64,000 nucleotides of DNA from Pinguiococcus pyrenoidosus (lineage: Eukaryota; Sar; Pinguiophyceae; Pinguiochrysidales; Pinguiochrysidaceae), in assembly GCA_019677205.1 (NCBI GenBank), contig JAAMXY010000058.1:1-64000 (forward strand), given 5' to 3'. Position 1 is the first letter of the stretch; each line of letters begins with the position of its first letter. Shown piece by piece: positions 41,182 to 53,564 of the stretch. The position numbers and the translations under genes are program-made. The notes under the pieces are model-generated. The model was not told the DNA's origin. It searched no databases and worked only from the letters and a program-made list of their open reading frames with translations.

Positions 41182-43065
41182 TCACCGCCGCCTCCGGCGC
41201 TTCGATTTCGGGTGGCTTGCTGTCGCCGCCGGATTCTCCGGAACGAAAAGGTCAGCGAGGCTACTGTCTGCGTCATAGCCGAGCCCAAGGGGCAGGTTCA
41301 CGCCCAATCGATTGCAATCCACCTGGCCAAAAGGCCCCAGCTCCAACGACCCCTCTTCCGCGCACTTCTGGATGCGAATGGCGCTCTTGCCGCCTTCCGC
41401 GGCGAGAAAATACGGACCTTCTGCTTCGGTGGATATGCGATGCAGGAAGTCGAAGAGAAACGAGACGCAATGCATGCGAATATCCTCGCGAAGAGACAGA
41501 TCTTCCGTCGGCCGGAGCTCGGCACCGGGAGCTCCGTCCCGATCGGCAGCTTCGCTATGGTACTCCGGCTTTGGTGCGGAGGTGTTCCCCGCGACATCGG
41601 AGGCCCGCAGCCGCTGCGTGCTGATGAGCTCCGCCTCCGGAAGTCTCACCTTTACAAGCTGCGCTTCGGTCCGCGGCTGCATACTTGTGTGGACCCAGAT
41701 TCGCATCCGCGTGGCTAGAGAGAGGCGGTCTTCGGCGGTCTGATGGAAGCAGGCATGCACAAACGGACGAAGCGTCGTCGCGCTCCCGTCGCCCTGGTCC
41801 TGGACGGACACCGCCTTCCCGGAGCTTCTGACCAGGAGTCGGATCGTGCGCAGGCCGTCGACCGGCGAGCCAACCTCGCGTTCCAGCCGCCAGATCGTCC
41901 ATTCCGAGGCTGCCATCTCCGTCTGTCCTTTCACCTTTCCCGCCACCGATGCCTCAAGAACGCTTTCGCATTGCTCTCTTACCGAAATGGTGGAGTCGGG
42001 CAAGGCTGGCTGTATCACCACGACGGCGTGAGAGCGCTTTCGAGTGCGCCGCTGCCCCGCACCGCTAGCGACGTGCTTCACGTCGCATCTTGCCTTCCAG
42101 CCGCCGGGCGAGCTCGAATCGCCGACGAAGGACGCCAGCAGATCGGCGAGGGTGTCGATGGTGCAAACGCAGTCGACTTTCGCCTCCGCAAGGTCGGCAG
42201 CGGACAACGGACACCCAGCGAGGACTCCCTCGGATGGCTGACTTGCGAGACGTATCGGGAGCTCACGACGCTCCGCTTGCTCGCTCAGCTCATCCGATGC
42301 GGTTCCATCGAACAATCGAAAGCAATCAGACAAGCTGCTGAGCGAGAAGCAAGTTTCAGGGTCGGCGACTGGATCATCCGGGATGTTCATGGGAAGCTCG
42401 CGGTCGCAGTCGAAGCGCACTCGCGTTGTCTGCTTGGTCTTCGCGAGGTCAGCCTCGGTCTCCTTGTCCAAGGGAAGCCCCCCGCCGCCGCCATCGCCAA
42501 CGTGGAGAAACGGTCGTGCGAAATTGGTCGTGGCGCGCGCTTTGCCCGGCAATCCCTCGACGATCGCCTGATACCTCGCGAGATGTCGCATGAAAAGCGG
42601 CCGAAAGCGCTCGTGAGCGGCCAAGATGCGCTCCCTCAGGCCGCCCTCGAGTACCCGAGCATGATAGCGCACGAACTTCAGCCGCTCAGCGCGGATCCTG
42701 CGAGAGAGAAGGTCCAAGTGGCCTTGGTTGGCCCGCGAGAGAAGCCCCATGCTCAGCTGATCGCGCAAAGCCTGCCACTGCCTGCGCTCATCCGCCGAGA
42801 GCGCCGACTTCGGCTGCTCGGAGCCTTTGCTCGCTTCAGCCGACGCTGTGGCGCGCGGACTGGCTGCGAAACCGCTGCGTAAACCGATCTCCGCGCCGGG
42901 CGAGAGCCCCCAGCGGTCTCTCTGCTTCAGGAAAGCGGCGACGAACGGCGCGCCCTTCGCGCCAGCGAAGCTCCAGGCATCGTATAGCTCCGGAATGAGG
43001 AACGACGCGGATGAGTCGTCATTTTTGGCCTCCAGCGCCAGTAAGTCGCCCAAAGATCTCTGCAT
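41182..43065 (-). CDS. Large basic-tailed protein, possibly ICE2-like (little elongation complex)
   Basis: A single open exon of 627 residues from an ATG at 43065. The C-terminus ends SHPKSKRRRRR, a probable nuclear localisation signal. There is a helical region about residues 90-180 (ERLKFVRYHARVLEGGLRER), then an alternating beta region near 390-470 with EWTIWRLEREV, GLRTIRLLVRSSGKAV and AQLVKVRLPEAE. A final segment, SFLFDFLHRISTEAEGPYFL followed by AIRIQKC, resembles the end of the NARG2_C domain ('L..GYYLL...G...I.K'). NARG2/ICE2 is part of the complex that supports snRNA-gene transcription by RNA polymerase II. The resemblance is from memory and weak; it could equally be an unrelated nuclear protein. 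Confidence 0.6.
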   Translation of the reverse strand: MQRSLGDLLALEAKNDDSSASFLIPELYDAWSFAGAKGAPFVAAFLKQRDRWGLSPGAEIGLRSGFAASPRATASAEASKGSEQPKSALSADERRQWQALRDQLSMGLLSRANQGHLDLLSRRIRAERLKFVRYHARVLEGGLRERILAAHERFRPLFMRHLARYQAIVEGLPGKARATTNFARPFLHVGDGGGGGLPLDKETEADLAKTKQTTRVRFDCDRELPMNIPDDPVADPETCFSLSSLSDCFRLFDGTASDELSEQAERRELPIRLASQPSEGVLAGCPLSAADLAEAKVDCVCTIDTLADLLASFVGDSSSPGGWKARCDVKHVASGAGQRRTRKRSHAVVVIQPALPDSTISVREQCESVLEASVAGKVKGQTEMAASEWTIWRLEREVGSPVDGLRTIRLLVRSSGKAVSVQDQGDGSATTLRPFVHACFHQTAEDRLSLATRMRIWVHTSMQPRTEAQLVKVRLPEAELISTQRLRASDVAGNTSAPKPEYHSEAADRDGAPGAELRPTEDLSLREDIRMHCVSFLFDFLHRISTEAEGPYFLAAEGGKSAIRIQKCAEEGSLELGPFGQVDCNRLGVNLPLGLGYDADSSLADLFVPENPAATASHPKSKRRRRR

Positions 43066-43699
43066 TGCGGTCGGATCTCTCCGAGAGAGGTTTGGATGTC
43101 GCGCGGGACAGACGGACGATCACATCCATCGATTTTGGGGTGTGGATTGTGATGCATTTTGTGTGAAAACCATATTTGAAATGAGGGGAGGAAAACTCCA
43201 TGGTGGAAGCCTGTACTGATCATTGCCTCTCAGCCAATCACGATATCCTTTCGTATCGTTGATGGGTGTTGTCGTGGTTATAGCATAATCCCATATGGGA
43301 AATCTTTGCTTCTCTGAACACAGTTTCACCCCTGTCGACTTTCCCGCCATTTCCGCCCAGGAGAGTCCCAAGCCCTTGTCTAGGCGCACGCGCACGCCCG
43401 TGCTCGCTCTCGCGCAAGCTCCCGCTTACCGATAGCATTTCTCGGGCTGTCTGGGCGCGGTGGGCGCAGATTTCGGAGTTCTGCGGCGTCTGCTAGGGTT
43501 CTGTCCGTTTCGAACCTCGGAGGACAGAAGGTAACATCGGAGCGCGTCTTTCGTGTCGAGCCCCCCTCTGATCCTCTAACAGATGCTTTGGATTGACCCA
43601 CATATCCAGTCTACAGCTGAGCGTGGCGCGCACTTTCGCGCTTGAGCGGGGCGCCACGACGCTTTGGCCGGATACTATTCGGTCCCCGCAAGTGAACCA
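43066..43699. promoter_or_regulatory. Divergent promoter region with E2F-like site (no AT island)
   Basis: About 630 bases between starts at 43065 (minus) and 43700 (plus). It holds TTTCCCGCC at 43340-43348 next to a second TTTCCGCCC-type word. Unlike seven other divergent spacers it has no strong AT-rich island. No exon recognised. Confidence 0.4.
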
Positions 43700-46600
43700 A
43701 TGGCCCTCCGGGTCATAAGGAAGCTCGTGGAGGAGCTGGATGAGGTACGTGGACCCGGCAAGGGTACCAGGCATGGGGTGGTGACGGTCGAGGCCGCTCG
43801 GGGCGGCGAAAAAGACGGTGCCATGCGCGTGAAGTCTCGTACGATGACGAGTTCGATAATTGGGAATCTCTCCGAATCGTTGATGGTGACGAAAAAGCAT
43901 CGAGTCATCCTTGCACGGAGTACGAGAACTGGGAGGAAGATGCGAATGTCCAGCCGAGGGTATCCGGAGCCGCGCGTAACCATATTTTCTTGCTTCTCTG
44001 CTTGTACTACGGCAGGTGCTCAAGCAGTACGCCGGCGTCCGCGTCCCTCCGGAGATCCACAGCCTCTTTGGCGACGGCGACGCGTCCGCCGATTCGGAAG
44101 CCAAAGGGCCCAGCCGCAGCACGATCACCACGCTGGTGGAGTACGTGGCGGCCCTGGCCAAGGCCGGAAAGAGCGGAGGCAGCAGAGCGACTCCGCGCGT
44201 CACTCCGTCCAAGGCCCGCGTCATTCTCCTTGCGCTCATGCGGCGTGTGGAGGCGGTGATGCCGGAAACCGTCGAGGCCCAGCGGGAACCCTTCTTTTGG
44301 ATCCTCGACGCGGCCTCCGCAGCCTTCGCTCGGACGCTGGCCAATCCCAACGACTTCTGCAACGCCTTCAAGATGCTCCTCACCGGCGTCTCGAAGATGG
44401 GCGGCGGCGACTTCTCCATGCTCCTGCTCCACTTGGGGCCAGGCGAAGAAAGCTCGCGGAAGGTCGGGCCCGTGGTGGTCACCCAGCTCTGCCGCGCGCT
44501 CCGGCGGCAGCGTTGCAGCCTCGTCGATACCTGCTTCGATCTGCGCAATGGCGCGGATGCGTCGCTGTCGCATCTCAAGCTCAGGGGCGTCAACTGGTCC
44601 ACCTACAAGGGAGGTTACAGCATGAACATATGGATCAAGCCAGACCAGGCATGCATGGGCTTCTGCGCCTTCATGGTCGGTGCCGTGGAAACCGTCATGA
44701 GGGTGGAGATGGTGCGCACGGGAGATCGCTTCAGCTCAGGTGGGTCGTGATGTTGGTGTTGGTGTTGGTGTTGGTGTTGTTCGAGTTCTTCGTTCTTTCC
44801 GGTCCTGCCTCGTTGGCTTTCTCTCCCTTTGATTGGCGTTGCTTGCGCCCATGCCTCTCTGAGCATCTGTTTCTGCGCTCGATAGAGTGGGCTGTCTCGC
44901 TGGCATCCGGGCCGTCCTTGGCCTTTTCGGGGGGCATTGGGTCCGCCCTGCGCGCGAAGATTGACGCGGACTTCAAGATGGGAGACTCGCTGTGGCACAA
45001 CATCACCATTTCGCACTCGGATCCGTACCTCACGAAGAGCCAGCTTCAAGTCATGTTGGACGGCAAGGTCATCCTCGAGGAGGCCATCAAGTATCCCGAC
45101 GCGGGGGAGAACTCCCGCACGGTCAAGTTTCTAGAGGGCTTCGTTGGCCAAGCCGGAACGCTGACGGTGTACGAAGGGGCCATCAGCAGCGAAGAGGCGG
45201 AGTTGCTGCACTATCTGGGCCCCGGCTCTCCGCAGTCCAACCACTGGTCCGGGATCGCCGACTTCAGTCCGCACCATCTGCAGAGTGCGCTGCAGACGCC
45301 CTTCGCGGCCTTCAACGCCGGGACGCCGTCTGGGAAGCTCAGTCAGCGGCACATCCACCTGCACTTCAACCCTGCGAGGACGCGGCGAGTGAGCCCCGAG
45401 ACGGGCCTGATCTGCCTGGAGACGGTGGCGAGCGGCCGGGTGACGCGGACGACGGTGAAGCTCGAGACGGCCGCCAACCAACCGGGGGCGTGCCAGAACC
45501 TGAAGCTCACGCAAGAGCGAGCCCTGCGGCTCGAGGGCCAGGTCTCGGCGGTCACCATCCCAGGTGGCACGCCTTCCTGGTGGGGCATGCTGGGCGGCGG
45601 AGGCCTCCGGGCGACGCTGCTCCTGCTGCATCACACGTGCTGCGCCTGCCGCGCCCTGGCCTCGGCCGGCGTCACGGAGAAGGGAGATGCCCAGTTCCCG
45701 AGCGGGGACAAGCCTCTGTCCGACCTGCGCATCCACGAGCTGGACTCCTGCGACGAGCCCCAGCGGCAGCGCATCCTGCAGTACGGTGGCGCCGTCGCGG
45801 AGATCCTCGGTATCCTGGCGCTGCTCATCAAGGACCCGAGCTACAGGCAGGACTGCCTCCAGATCTCCGGGTACCACTGCGTCGCGTCCAGCTTGCTCCT
45901 GCTGCCGTGCAGCATGGATCTCATCGGGCCGGAGACCATTCGGTCGCTCGTGTCCATTCTGAATAGCGTGGCGACTCCGAAGACTGGCGCCGTCGCTGAT
46001 CTACATTCCATGGCGGCGATCGTGCAGGCAATCTTCCTGAACATCGAGTTCCTGAGCGGGCTGCAGCTGACCGAGGTTGGGCAGCTCCTCGATGCCGCCG
46101 TCTCCGTCCTCCTTCCCGAGAATGGCAGCACGGAAGGTCCGGTGCTGGCCCTGGCGACCACGACGCAGGAGCTCCTGGACATCCTCAAGCTCAAGGTGTG
46201 CCATCAGGGCCACGAGTCGCTCGGGGTGGATCGAACGCAGAACTCCCAGCAGCTGGAGCGCATCACCTGTATAAACTGCATCCTGCGTCTCCTGGAGCAT
46301 CTGACGTGCAATCTGGGCGGCTTCAGCGCCGCCTTCAAGCGTCACTATGGCCTCGAGAAGAACGTCCCAGCCCCGCCGGGGCACGACTTGGTGACGGAGA
46401 CGCCACCGAGTCCGAAGAGCTCGCGGCGCCGGAAGGCGAAGTCTCTGCCTTTCACCCGGAAGCACAGGCTCAAGGGGAGGCATCATCACCAGAATACGGC
46501 CAGCTTGGCTTCCATGGTCGAGGTGGACGTAGATGGCGACAGCCAGGCGCAGAAGGCACAGCCCTTGAGAAGCCAAGACGAGCCCTTGCTCCTGATCGTC

Positions 46601-49600
46601 ACGGAGGCGCTCAAGAGCCTCCTGGACTGCCACAGTGCTGCCTTCGCCAGCGCCATCCTGGATTTCCTGGACAACCTCTCGGCCATGCTGCCGACCAAGG
46701 AGGTGCACCTTGCGCTATTCCTGGCCCGATTCCACGACGAAGTCGCGCCGCGGCTGGTCTCCGCGAAGAACCCGGCCTTCAGCCTGGCGACCCGCCTGCG
46801 GATCCTCAAGCTGCTGATCAAGGTCCTGGCCTTCGGCGACGAGATCAAGGTGCTCAAGCTGCAGGTGCTGGGCAGGTTCGTAAGCGTGGGAGAGGCAACT
46901 TCCCTAAATCTGGACGCGGGCTTCGTGGCCGGCTACGTGAGCGGCCTCGGCCTGGCGAACTTCCTGCGGTCCGCCGACTTGGACGGATCCATGGTCGAGA
47001 CCTTCTGTGAGAATGACCTGGCGCGGGTAGACGCAGACGACGACGGCAGCGCGCCGCCAGCATGGCTGGTGCTCCCCATTCTCGCGGGGCTCTGGAACGC
47101 AATTGGCTACGAATGCAAGGAGCGGATCACGATGGCGGTGAATCTGCAGCTCAAGACCAGCCCGGGCAACAACCCGATGCTGGATTCCTGCGTCGAGCAT
47201 GCGGCCACGGTGGTCGCGGCGCTCTTGATCATCGCGGGGGTTCCCCCGAACATCACCCTGGGCCTCAACGGTATCGACAAGGAGGATCTGCAGGTTCGGC
47301 GGACGGGAAAGTGCCTTTGATTGTGCTTGGGTGGGCAGCCTGTGCTAAAGTCACTTTCGTAGGACGCGAATGAGGAATGGCAGGAAGTGCGCGGCTTCGG
47401 AGAGGGTGGAATCACGTTGAACGAGCAGTCGAGAGAGCAGATTGTCCGCGATCTGGCCTTGGACACGATTGCGGTCACGATCTCGCACTTCATGGTCGTG
47501 TACCGGCAGGGCTGGTCCATCTGGCGCATGCTGCTTGCGCAGGTGTACGATCAGGTCGAGCCAGCCTTCACGCAGCCCAACGCCGCGATCCCCGCGTCGT
47601 CGGTGGTGTCCCTCCCGGACAGGCTGTCTTCGCTCAAGGCGCTTGCCGCTTCCGTGCTGCAGCGCACCACGCGGAGCTTGGGTGAGATTCGGATCGGCAA
47701 CACGGATATCCTGGCGATGGTCTCCAAGGTCATGATCGTCATCGAAGAGAGGCTGCTGAACATGCCCGGCGTCGGCCTGGGCGAGATCGCGGGGCTCGAC
47801 CCCGTGGAATCCAACCTTCTTCACGCAGTCCTGGAGATCATGCGTTGCGTCCGCGAGGCCCCGCGGTCGGTGAAAGGACGGCCCCTGTCCGGAGAGACCG
47901 CGAAGAGCGAGCTGCAGCACGGGATCGTCTCCGTGTTGCGACCTGCCCTGCGAATAACTCTGAAGCAGCTTCCCAGGCTCGGCGATGTGCAGGCCTCGGC
48001 AGCTGCGGAGGTAAGGAATGGCTGCAGCTCCTGCACGAGCACCGCCGAATTGGGTCTCAGCTCGTGACTTCATCTGCTGCAGGAGGTCGTTGGGACCCTT
48101 TCTCACCTGACCTGTCTCCCGGAGGCGCTGCCAGATGTGGCGCTCGACTCGCTCCTCATCGGATTCGGCGCCCTGCAGCGGGGCATCAAGGCCAACTCCA
48201 ACGTGGACGCGCAGAACGTCTACGCTGCCCTCACGCTCGCCCTGACGCATGGTCTCCTGGACATGGCCCGTAATCCAAGCGCTCAGTCCGCCGCGCCCAA
48301 CAAGCGCGTTGCGAAGGGCCTCATCGAGGTATTCGAGGGCTTGAAGGACAACGCCACGGCGGACGAAGTCTTCGAGGCCCTTGGCGATCGAATCGTCAAT
48401 GCAGAGATCGTTGCCGCGGAGGATCGTGATATGGTGAGTGGGCGTGGAAGGTTTCGGGCACCTCGGTGACGACGAGGGGGCCTCATGGAGAGACTTTGCT
48501 TCGCAGGTGATTCCTCTCTTTCCGTCTCAGCCAAAGCCGGCCGCTGTGGACGCGCTGCCGATGCTGGATGGCGAAGACTCGCAAGATGACCTGCTCACGG
48601 GAGAGCTCGGAGGGACGTTCGGTCGCGATGGACCGAACGAGGACGGCTTCGCGGTGATCACGCTGGGCTTGCTCAATCCGAATCCGAACACCCTGGAGTA
48701 TGAGCGCTTCGACGCGGTCGAGGAGTATTCGAACCATCTGGAGGAGAGGTCGCAGGCGACCGTCAAGTTCGAGAGGCAGCGGTTGAGAGTGGCGATGGCG
48801 GCGCAGGACGCCCAAGCTTCCCGCGTGAGAACGAGGTTTCGGAAGATCAGGCACTATGCAGAAGCCGAGTTTGGAGTCGGGCTGCCTCCTCAAGCGCGGG
48901 GAGCGCCGAAGCTGGACGTCACCATGATGCTTGGTCCACCGGACGCTTGCTGCCGGATCATGAGGCCCAGCAGCCGCAAGATGCACCCCATGCTCGTGAA
49001 AAGCAGCGGAGGCGAGGCGAACGTAGTGGTAGAGAGGGAGCGGTCTGGATCGGCCTTCGCGTCGCCGGTCATGCGGCCAACGTTACAGCGCGAACTGAGC
49101 ATGAACGAGCTGTCCATGAACGAAGACGCGCTGGAGGAAGTGGGCCGCGCGCTGGCCAGGAGATGCAATGGATACATCCGCGACGTTACGCAGGCCGAAG
49201 CCTCTACTGCTGCAGAAGGAGAGGAGGATGCATGGGGGCTTGTCGAGGCCCAACCTCAGGTGCGACCGAAAGTCCGCTGTCCGTCCCTGTCTGTGGTCTT
49301 CGTGCGTAACGTCGGGCGGCCGTATCTGCACAGGACGTGGTTGGATTCGTTTCCAATCCGGAGGCGTCCGAGGTGCCCGAGGCTGCGGACGGCAATCCCG
49401 CGTCCGCCACGTCGGAGACCGCGTCGAATCCCAGCAATCAGTCGGGGACCATTCCCAAGGAAGCGCTGGATGTGGACATCGAGGATGGTGCAGCTGAGGA
49501 GGTGCACCAGCTCGTGACCGATAGTCTCATGGACCGGCGCCTGCACACCGCCCCCGGGCAAGGCCCGGACGTCGGCAACCGAGGCAGTGACATCCGCCTG

Positions 49601-52600
49601 CGGATTCGCAATGTCAGCTGCATCATGCCCACGGAGACGCTGCTCTGCGACATCGTCGTCACGAAGAAGCATCTCTTTGTGCAGTGGAAGCCGACGCTGA
49701 GCAAGGAGAAGGTGGAGATGGCCGCCGGAGAAGCCGGCTTCCTTGAAGAAGGGGTAAGCCAGCAACGCCACAAAGACAAGCCAGTGCCAACTGAAAGGAT
49801 GCTTGCAAAGCACTGCACAGACCCTAAGCTCCCTCCCTCTCTCTCTCTCCCTCTCTGTCTGTCCGCCTGTCTCTCTCTTTTCCTGTCTATTTTGTGCTTC
49901 TAAAAGGCGGAGACCCGGGAAATGAATACCTGGGAGGAGTACGAGGGTGAAACCCTTGCTGCGAGCAACACGTTCAACAAAGGGGCTTCTCGGAAGTTTA
50001 GGAAGACCCATCTGCGTTGGTCGCATCGCGACATCTCGGCCGTGCTGATGCGGCGGTATCGCTTGCGGAACACCGGCGTCGAGATTTTCTACCGCCGTGG
50101 AAAGCGTCGGTCGCTGTTCCTAGATCTCCAGACTGCCAACACGGACGAGGTATTTGGGGAGAGCGCGCAGGCGGCGAGCCCCGCTACCGAGCCGGGTGGA
50201 GCCACGGGGGAAGGAAAGGAAGGCCCCTCTTCCTCGTCGGGAAATCCAGGCGAGCGGGCCACGGCCCTCCGAGACGACCTCTCGCGGCTTGTGATGCGGC
50301 TCGCACCGTCTCATGCGATCAAGCAGTGGCCGCATCGCACGGGAGCGTGGGTCCTGACACACAAGCTGGCAGCGAAGCGAAGATGGCAGGAGCACAAGAT
50401 CTCGACCTTCGAGTATCTCCTCCAGCTCAACCTGCTTGCGGGGCGAAGCTTCAACGACCTGTGCCAGTATCCCGTCTTCCCCTGGATTTTGAAGAACTAT
50501 GACAGCGACGAGATTGACCTCAGGTGCGCATTTGTCAACGAGTCTGTCGACGCCTCCACCATGCTTACCTTGTTCGTTAACGCGGCTCCTCCTCTCTAGT
50601 GATCCAGCCAATTACCGTGACCTGACGAAGCCGATGGGCGCTCAGAGCGAGTCCCGGCTTGAGCAGTTCATCGCGCGGTATGAAGCGATGAAAGGGGACC
50701 CAGAGCTGCCGCCCTTCATGTACGGATCGCACTACAGCACGGCCGTGGGCGTGGTGCTGCACTTCTTGCTTCGCATGCAGCCGTTCTCCGACCTGCACCG
50801 TCAGATCCAGGGTGGCCAATTCGACGTCGCAGACCGTCTGTTCTGCTCCATTGGCCGCTCGTGGGAGTCCAATACCGCCAGTCTAAGTGAGGTGAAGGAG
50901 CTCACGCCGGAGTGGTTCTGCATGCCGGACTTCTTGGTGAACAAGCATGGCTTCAACCTGGGAAGAACGCAAGACGGGAGGCCTGTGGGAGACGTGGAAT
51001 TGCCGCCATGGGCGAAAGGAGATGCCGGCCGATTCATTCGAATCCATCGCGCTGCTCTCGAAAGTCCCTACGTGAGCATGCACATCAACCGATGGATCGA
51101 CCTCATCTTCGGCTGCGCGCAGCAAGGTAGGGTGGCTCTGCGCCCGCAGACGCCTTCGGATGCAGCGACGCCCTTGGATGCAGCGAGGTCCTTGGTCACT
51201 GACGCGCAATTGCTTCTGTCCGACTCTGCAGGTCCTGAAGCCGTCAAGCGCCACAACGTCTACTTCTACTTGACGTACTACGGAGCCGTGGACGTGGCGG
51301 CGATCGAAGACAGTGACAAACGGCACGCCACCGAGCTTCAGATCGCGCACTTTGGCCAGTGCCCAACGCAGCTCTATCGCACGGCGCACCCGCCGCGGGC
51401 GACGCTGCAGACCAGCCTCATCATGAACTTGCCGACTGCCCTTGTCGCCACGCTGCCTTCCAGAACCTTCCACGTCCTCATGGAGGCGGCGTACGACCGG
51501 GCCGCTTTTACGCAGGGCTTGAGCGGCGCCCCCTTGGTGCCGCTGCGCACCACGGTGCCTCCGATGCTGCAATCGAGCGGCAAGAAGCTCCTGCGACCGT
51601 TGAGCATCGGCGTCGTGAACCCCGGCGACAAGGTTCTGATGGTCACCGCTGGCGGCCTCCTGGACCTGCTCTCGTGGAGCATTCATTCGTCACAGCAGGG
51701 CGACAAGGAGGAGAAGAAGGTGGAGGCCGTCTCCAGTCCTCAAGAGAAGGCGCGCCTCAAGGACGAGGCCCAAGCAGAGGATCTGACCTACCGGAAGATG
51801 AGAATCGTCCGGCACTCCAATGGCGCCAACTTGGACAGGGTGCAGCTAGGATGGTCCGGTGACTTCCTGAAGCCGCGGCATTTCTCGGTGGACTCTCCCG
51901 AAGGCAGCGCCTTCAACCCCGACAGCATCCTGCACGAGTGGGTCCCGCCCCCGCCTGCCCTGATCTCCGAGGGAGGCTTCTACATCATCACCGCAGCCGG
52001 ACCTGGAGGATCCACGCTGCAGGTCACGCAGACGGACGCCACGGAGATGGCCGCAGCGGCAGGATCACAAGGTACAGCATCATACACAGACTGCTTTCCT
52101 CTCTTTTCTCCCCCTTTTTTTTTGCCCCCAACGCATGGCGACGGATAACATCTGGGGCAACGTATGACGACAGGCGGCAGCGCGGCGAGCATCGCGCGGA
52201 CTGCGGGTATCGAGATCGCTCCGCCTGGCACGGGGATCACCACGCTTGCCTTCCTGAGCTCCCTGTGGTACTCGGATCTCGTCGGGTCGATCGAGATGTT
52301 GGTGGGCTTCAGCAATGGCGCGACGGCGATCTACAGCCTTCAACACACGAACAGCAGAATCGAACGGCCCTCGGTAACGAAGCGCCCGCGAAGGATCTTC
52401 CGATGTGAGTGCTCGAGGCTTTCCCCCAGCTCGTTTGCTCGAGGTTTGTTTTGGTCAGGACTGACCGACTGCCTATCTCCGCAACAGGTGCAAGTGGAGG
52501 CGTGAGCTGCCTGGCGTCGCTGTCGGACGCGGTGGTTTTCGTTTGCGGTCGCTTCGGCAGCCTCCAGGCGCACAGCATTGACCGAGAAGAGATGCTATGG

Positions 52601-53564
52601 ACGCTCCCGTTGAGACCGACCGTGTCGTCGAAGCAGTTCCTCCAGCCACGGGCAATCTGCGTCTCCGAAGGCCTGGGCCTCATTGCCCTCCACCTGGTGC
52701 GGGCGGAGCAGATCGTCACTGGCGTCAAACCGGATGCGCCATCGGCCAAGGAAGTCCACGAGATTCACCTCGTTACGGTGAACGGAGAAGCTCTCACCAT
52801 GCCAAGTGGGACGTCATCGGCCAAGATGGATCAGTTGGTGGTTCCCTCGAGGAGGCAGGGTAAGAGCTTTGGGAAGCTGTTTGCCATGCGCACTTCATCC
52901 GCCTCGAGTTTGCAGCTTTCTGACAAGCGCTATGAACTGTGCAGGCGTGGTGAAGATCTGCACTTGTGGCACCGGCGCAACGATGCTGTGCATTTGCTAT
53001 GGCAACGGAGATGTCGAGTTCAGGGATCTCTGCACCTTCGCCCTCGTCTGCTACTTTCCCAGTCCGACGCGTCGAGGAGAGGCAGATCCTCTTTCTCTCC
53101 TGGCCGGTGCGGCGGATCGACGAGGCTCCGTGCGTGGGTCGTTTCCGGAAGGGCCAGGCGAGACGATGCTCGCGGAGGAGACCAGCATTCAAGGCCTGTG
53201 CGGTCGAGGCGCGGCGGCGATGGAGTCTGCCCCCAGCTCCAACTTCATGTGCGCGACCTTCCACCTCGGCCCGAGTGCGATCGAGCCGCTGCTCATGATC
53301 TGGGCGTGGAAGGACGGCAGCATCAGCGTCCAAGCTCTGCCTTGCTCCATAGATTGGTCGGCCGCCAACCAGGCTCTGGGCCTGGGGCGCGTGCTGCAGG
53401 ATACCTGGAAAGGCGTGCGAGCTCACACGTTCGCGCTCGCTGGTGCTGGGAAAGATGCGGCGGAGAGCGTGGGAGGAAGCGTCCGGCGGATCGCGGAAGA
53501 GGCCGTGCGCGCAAGTCCCGGGTGGATCAGCAATCGCTTGAAGAGCATCCTTCCTGGGTCGTAG
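43700..53564 (+). CDS. Giant BEACH-domain protein (LYST/neurobeachin/LvsB class)
   Basis: About 13-14 exons. The first is short (43700-43744, [15 protein letters not shown]). A second, 44016-44739, leads into a concanavalin-like lectin domain split by an intron ([12 protein letters not shown], then [18 protein letters not shown], then HWSGIADFS). A very long helical-repeat exon runs to about 47290, followed by exons near 47364-48009, 48083-48433, 48507-49259, 49334-49753 and 49906-50522. A PH-like domain ([20 protein letters not shown], later [16 protein letters not shown]) precedes the BEACH domain: [46 protein letters not shown] and [19 protein letters not shown]40-like C-terminus ends at 53564. 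The total is about 2900-3000 residues. Such proteins govern lysosome/vacuole size, membrane traffic and autophagy. Introns are about 70-150 nt. Some small exon ends are approximate. Confidence 0.9.
44747..44785 (+). repeat. TTGGTG hexamer repeat in a BEACH-gene intron
   Basis: Five or six copies of GTTGGT/TTGGTG just after the donor at 44740. Confidence 0.85.

Noticed and set aside
41743-42882. Plus-strand open frame opposite the large basic protein
   Set aside because: Judged an antisense shadow, although the minus-strand gene is itself of uncertain family; its longer frame, nuclear signal and flanking promoter features favour minus.
43493-44602. Minus-strand open frame over the start of the BEACH gene
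   Set aside because: Opposite the lectin-domain exons, with no domain of its own.
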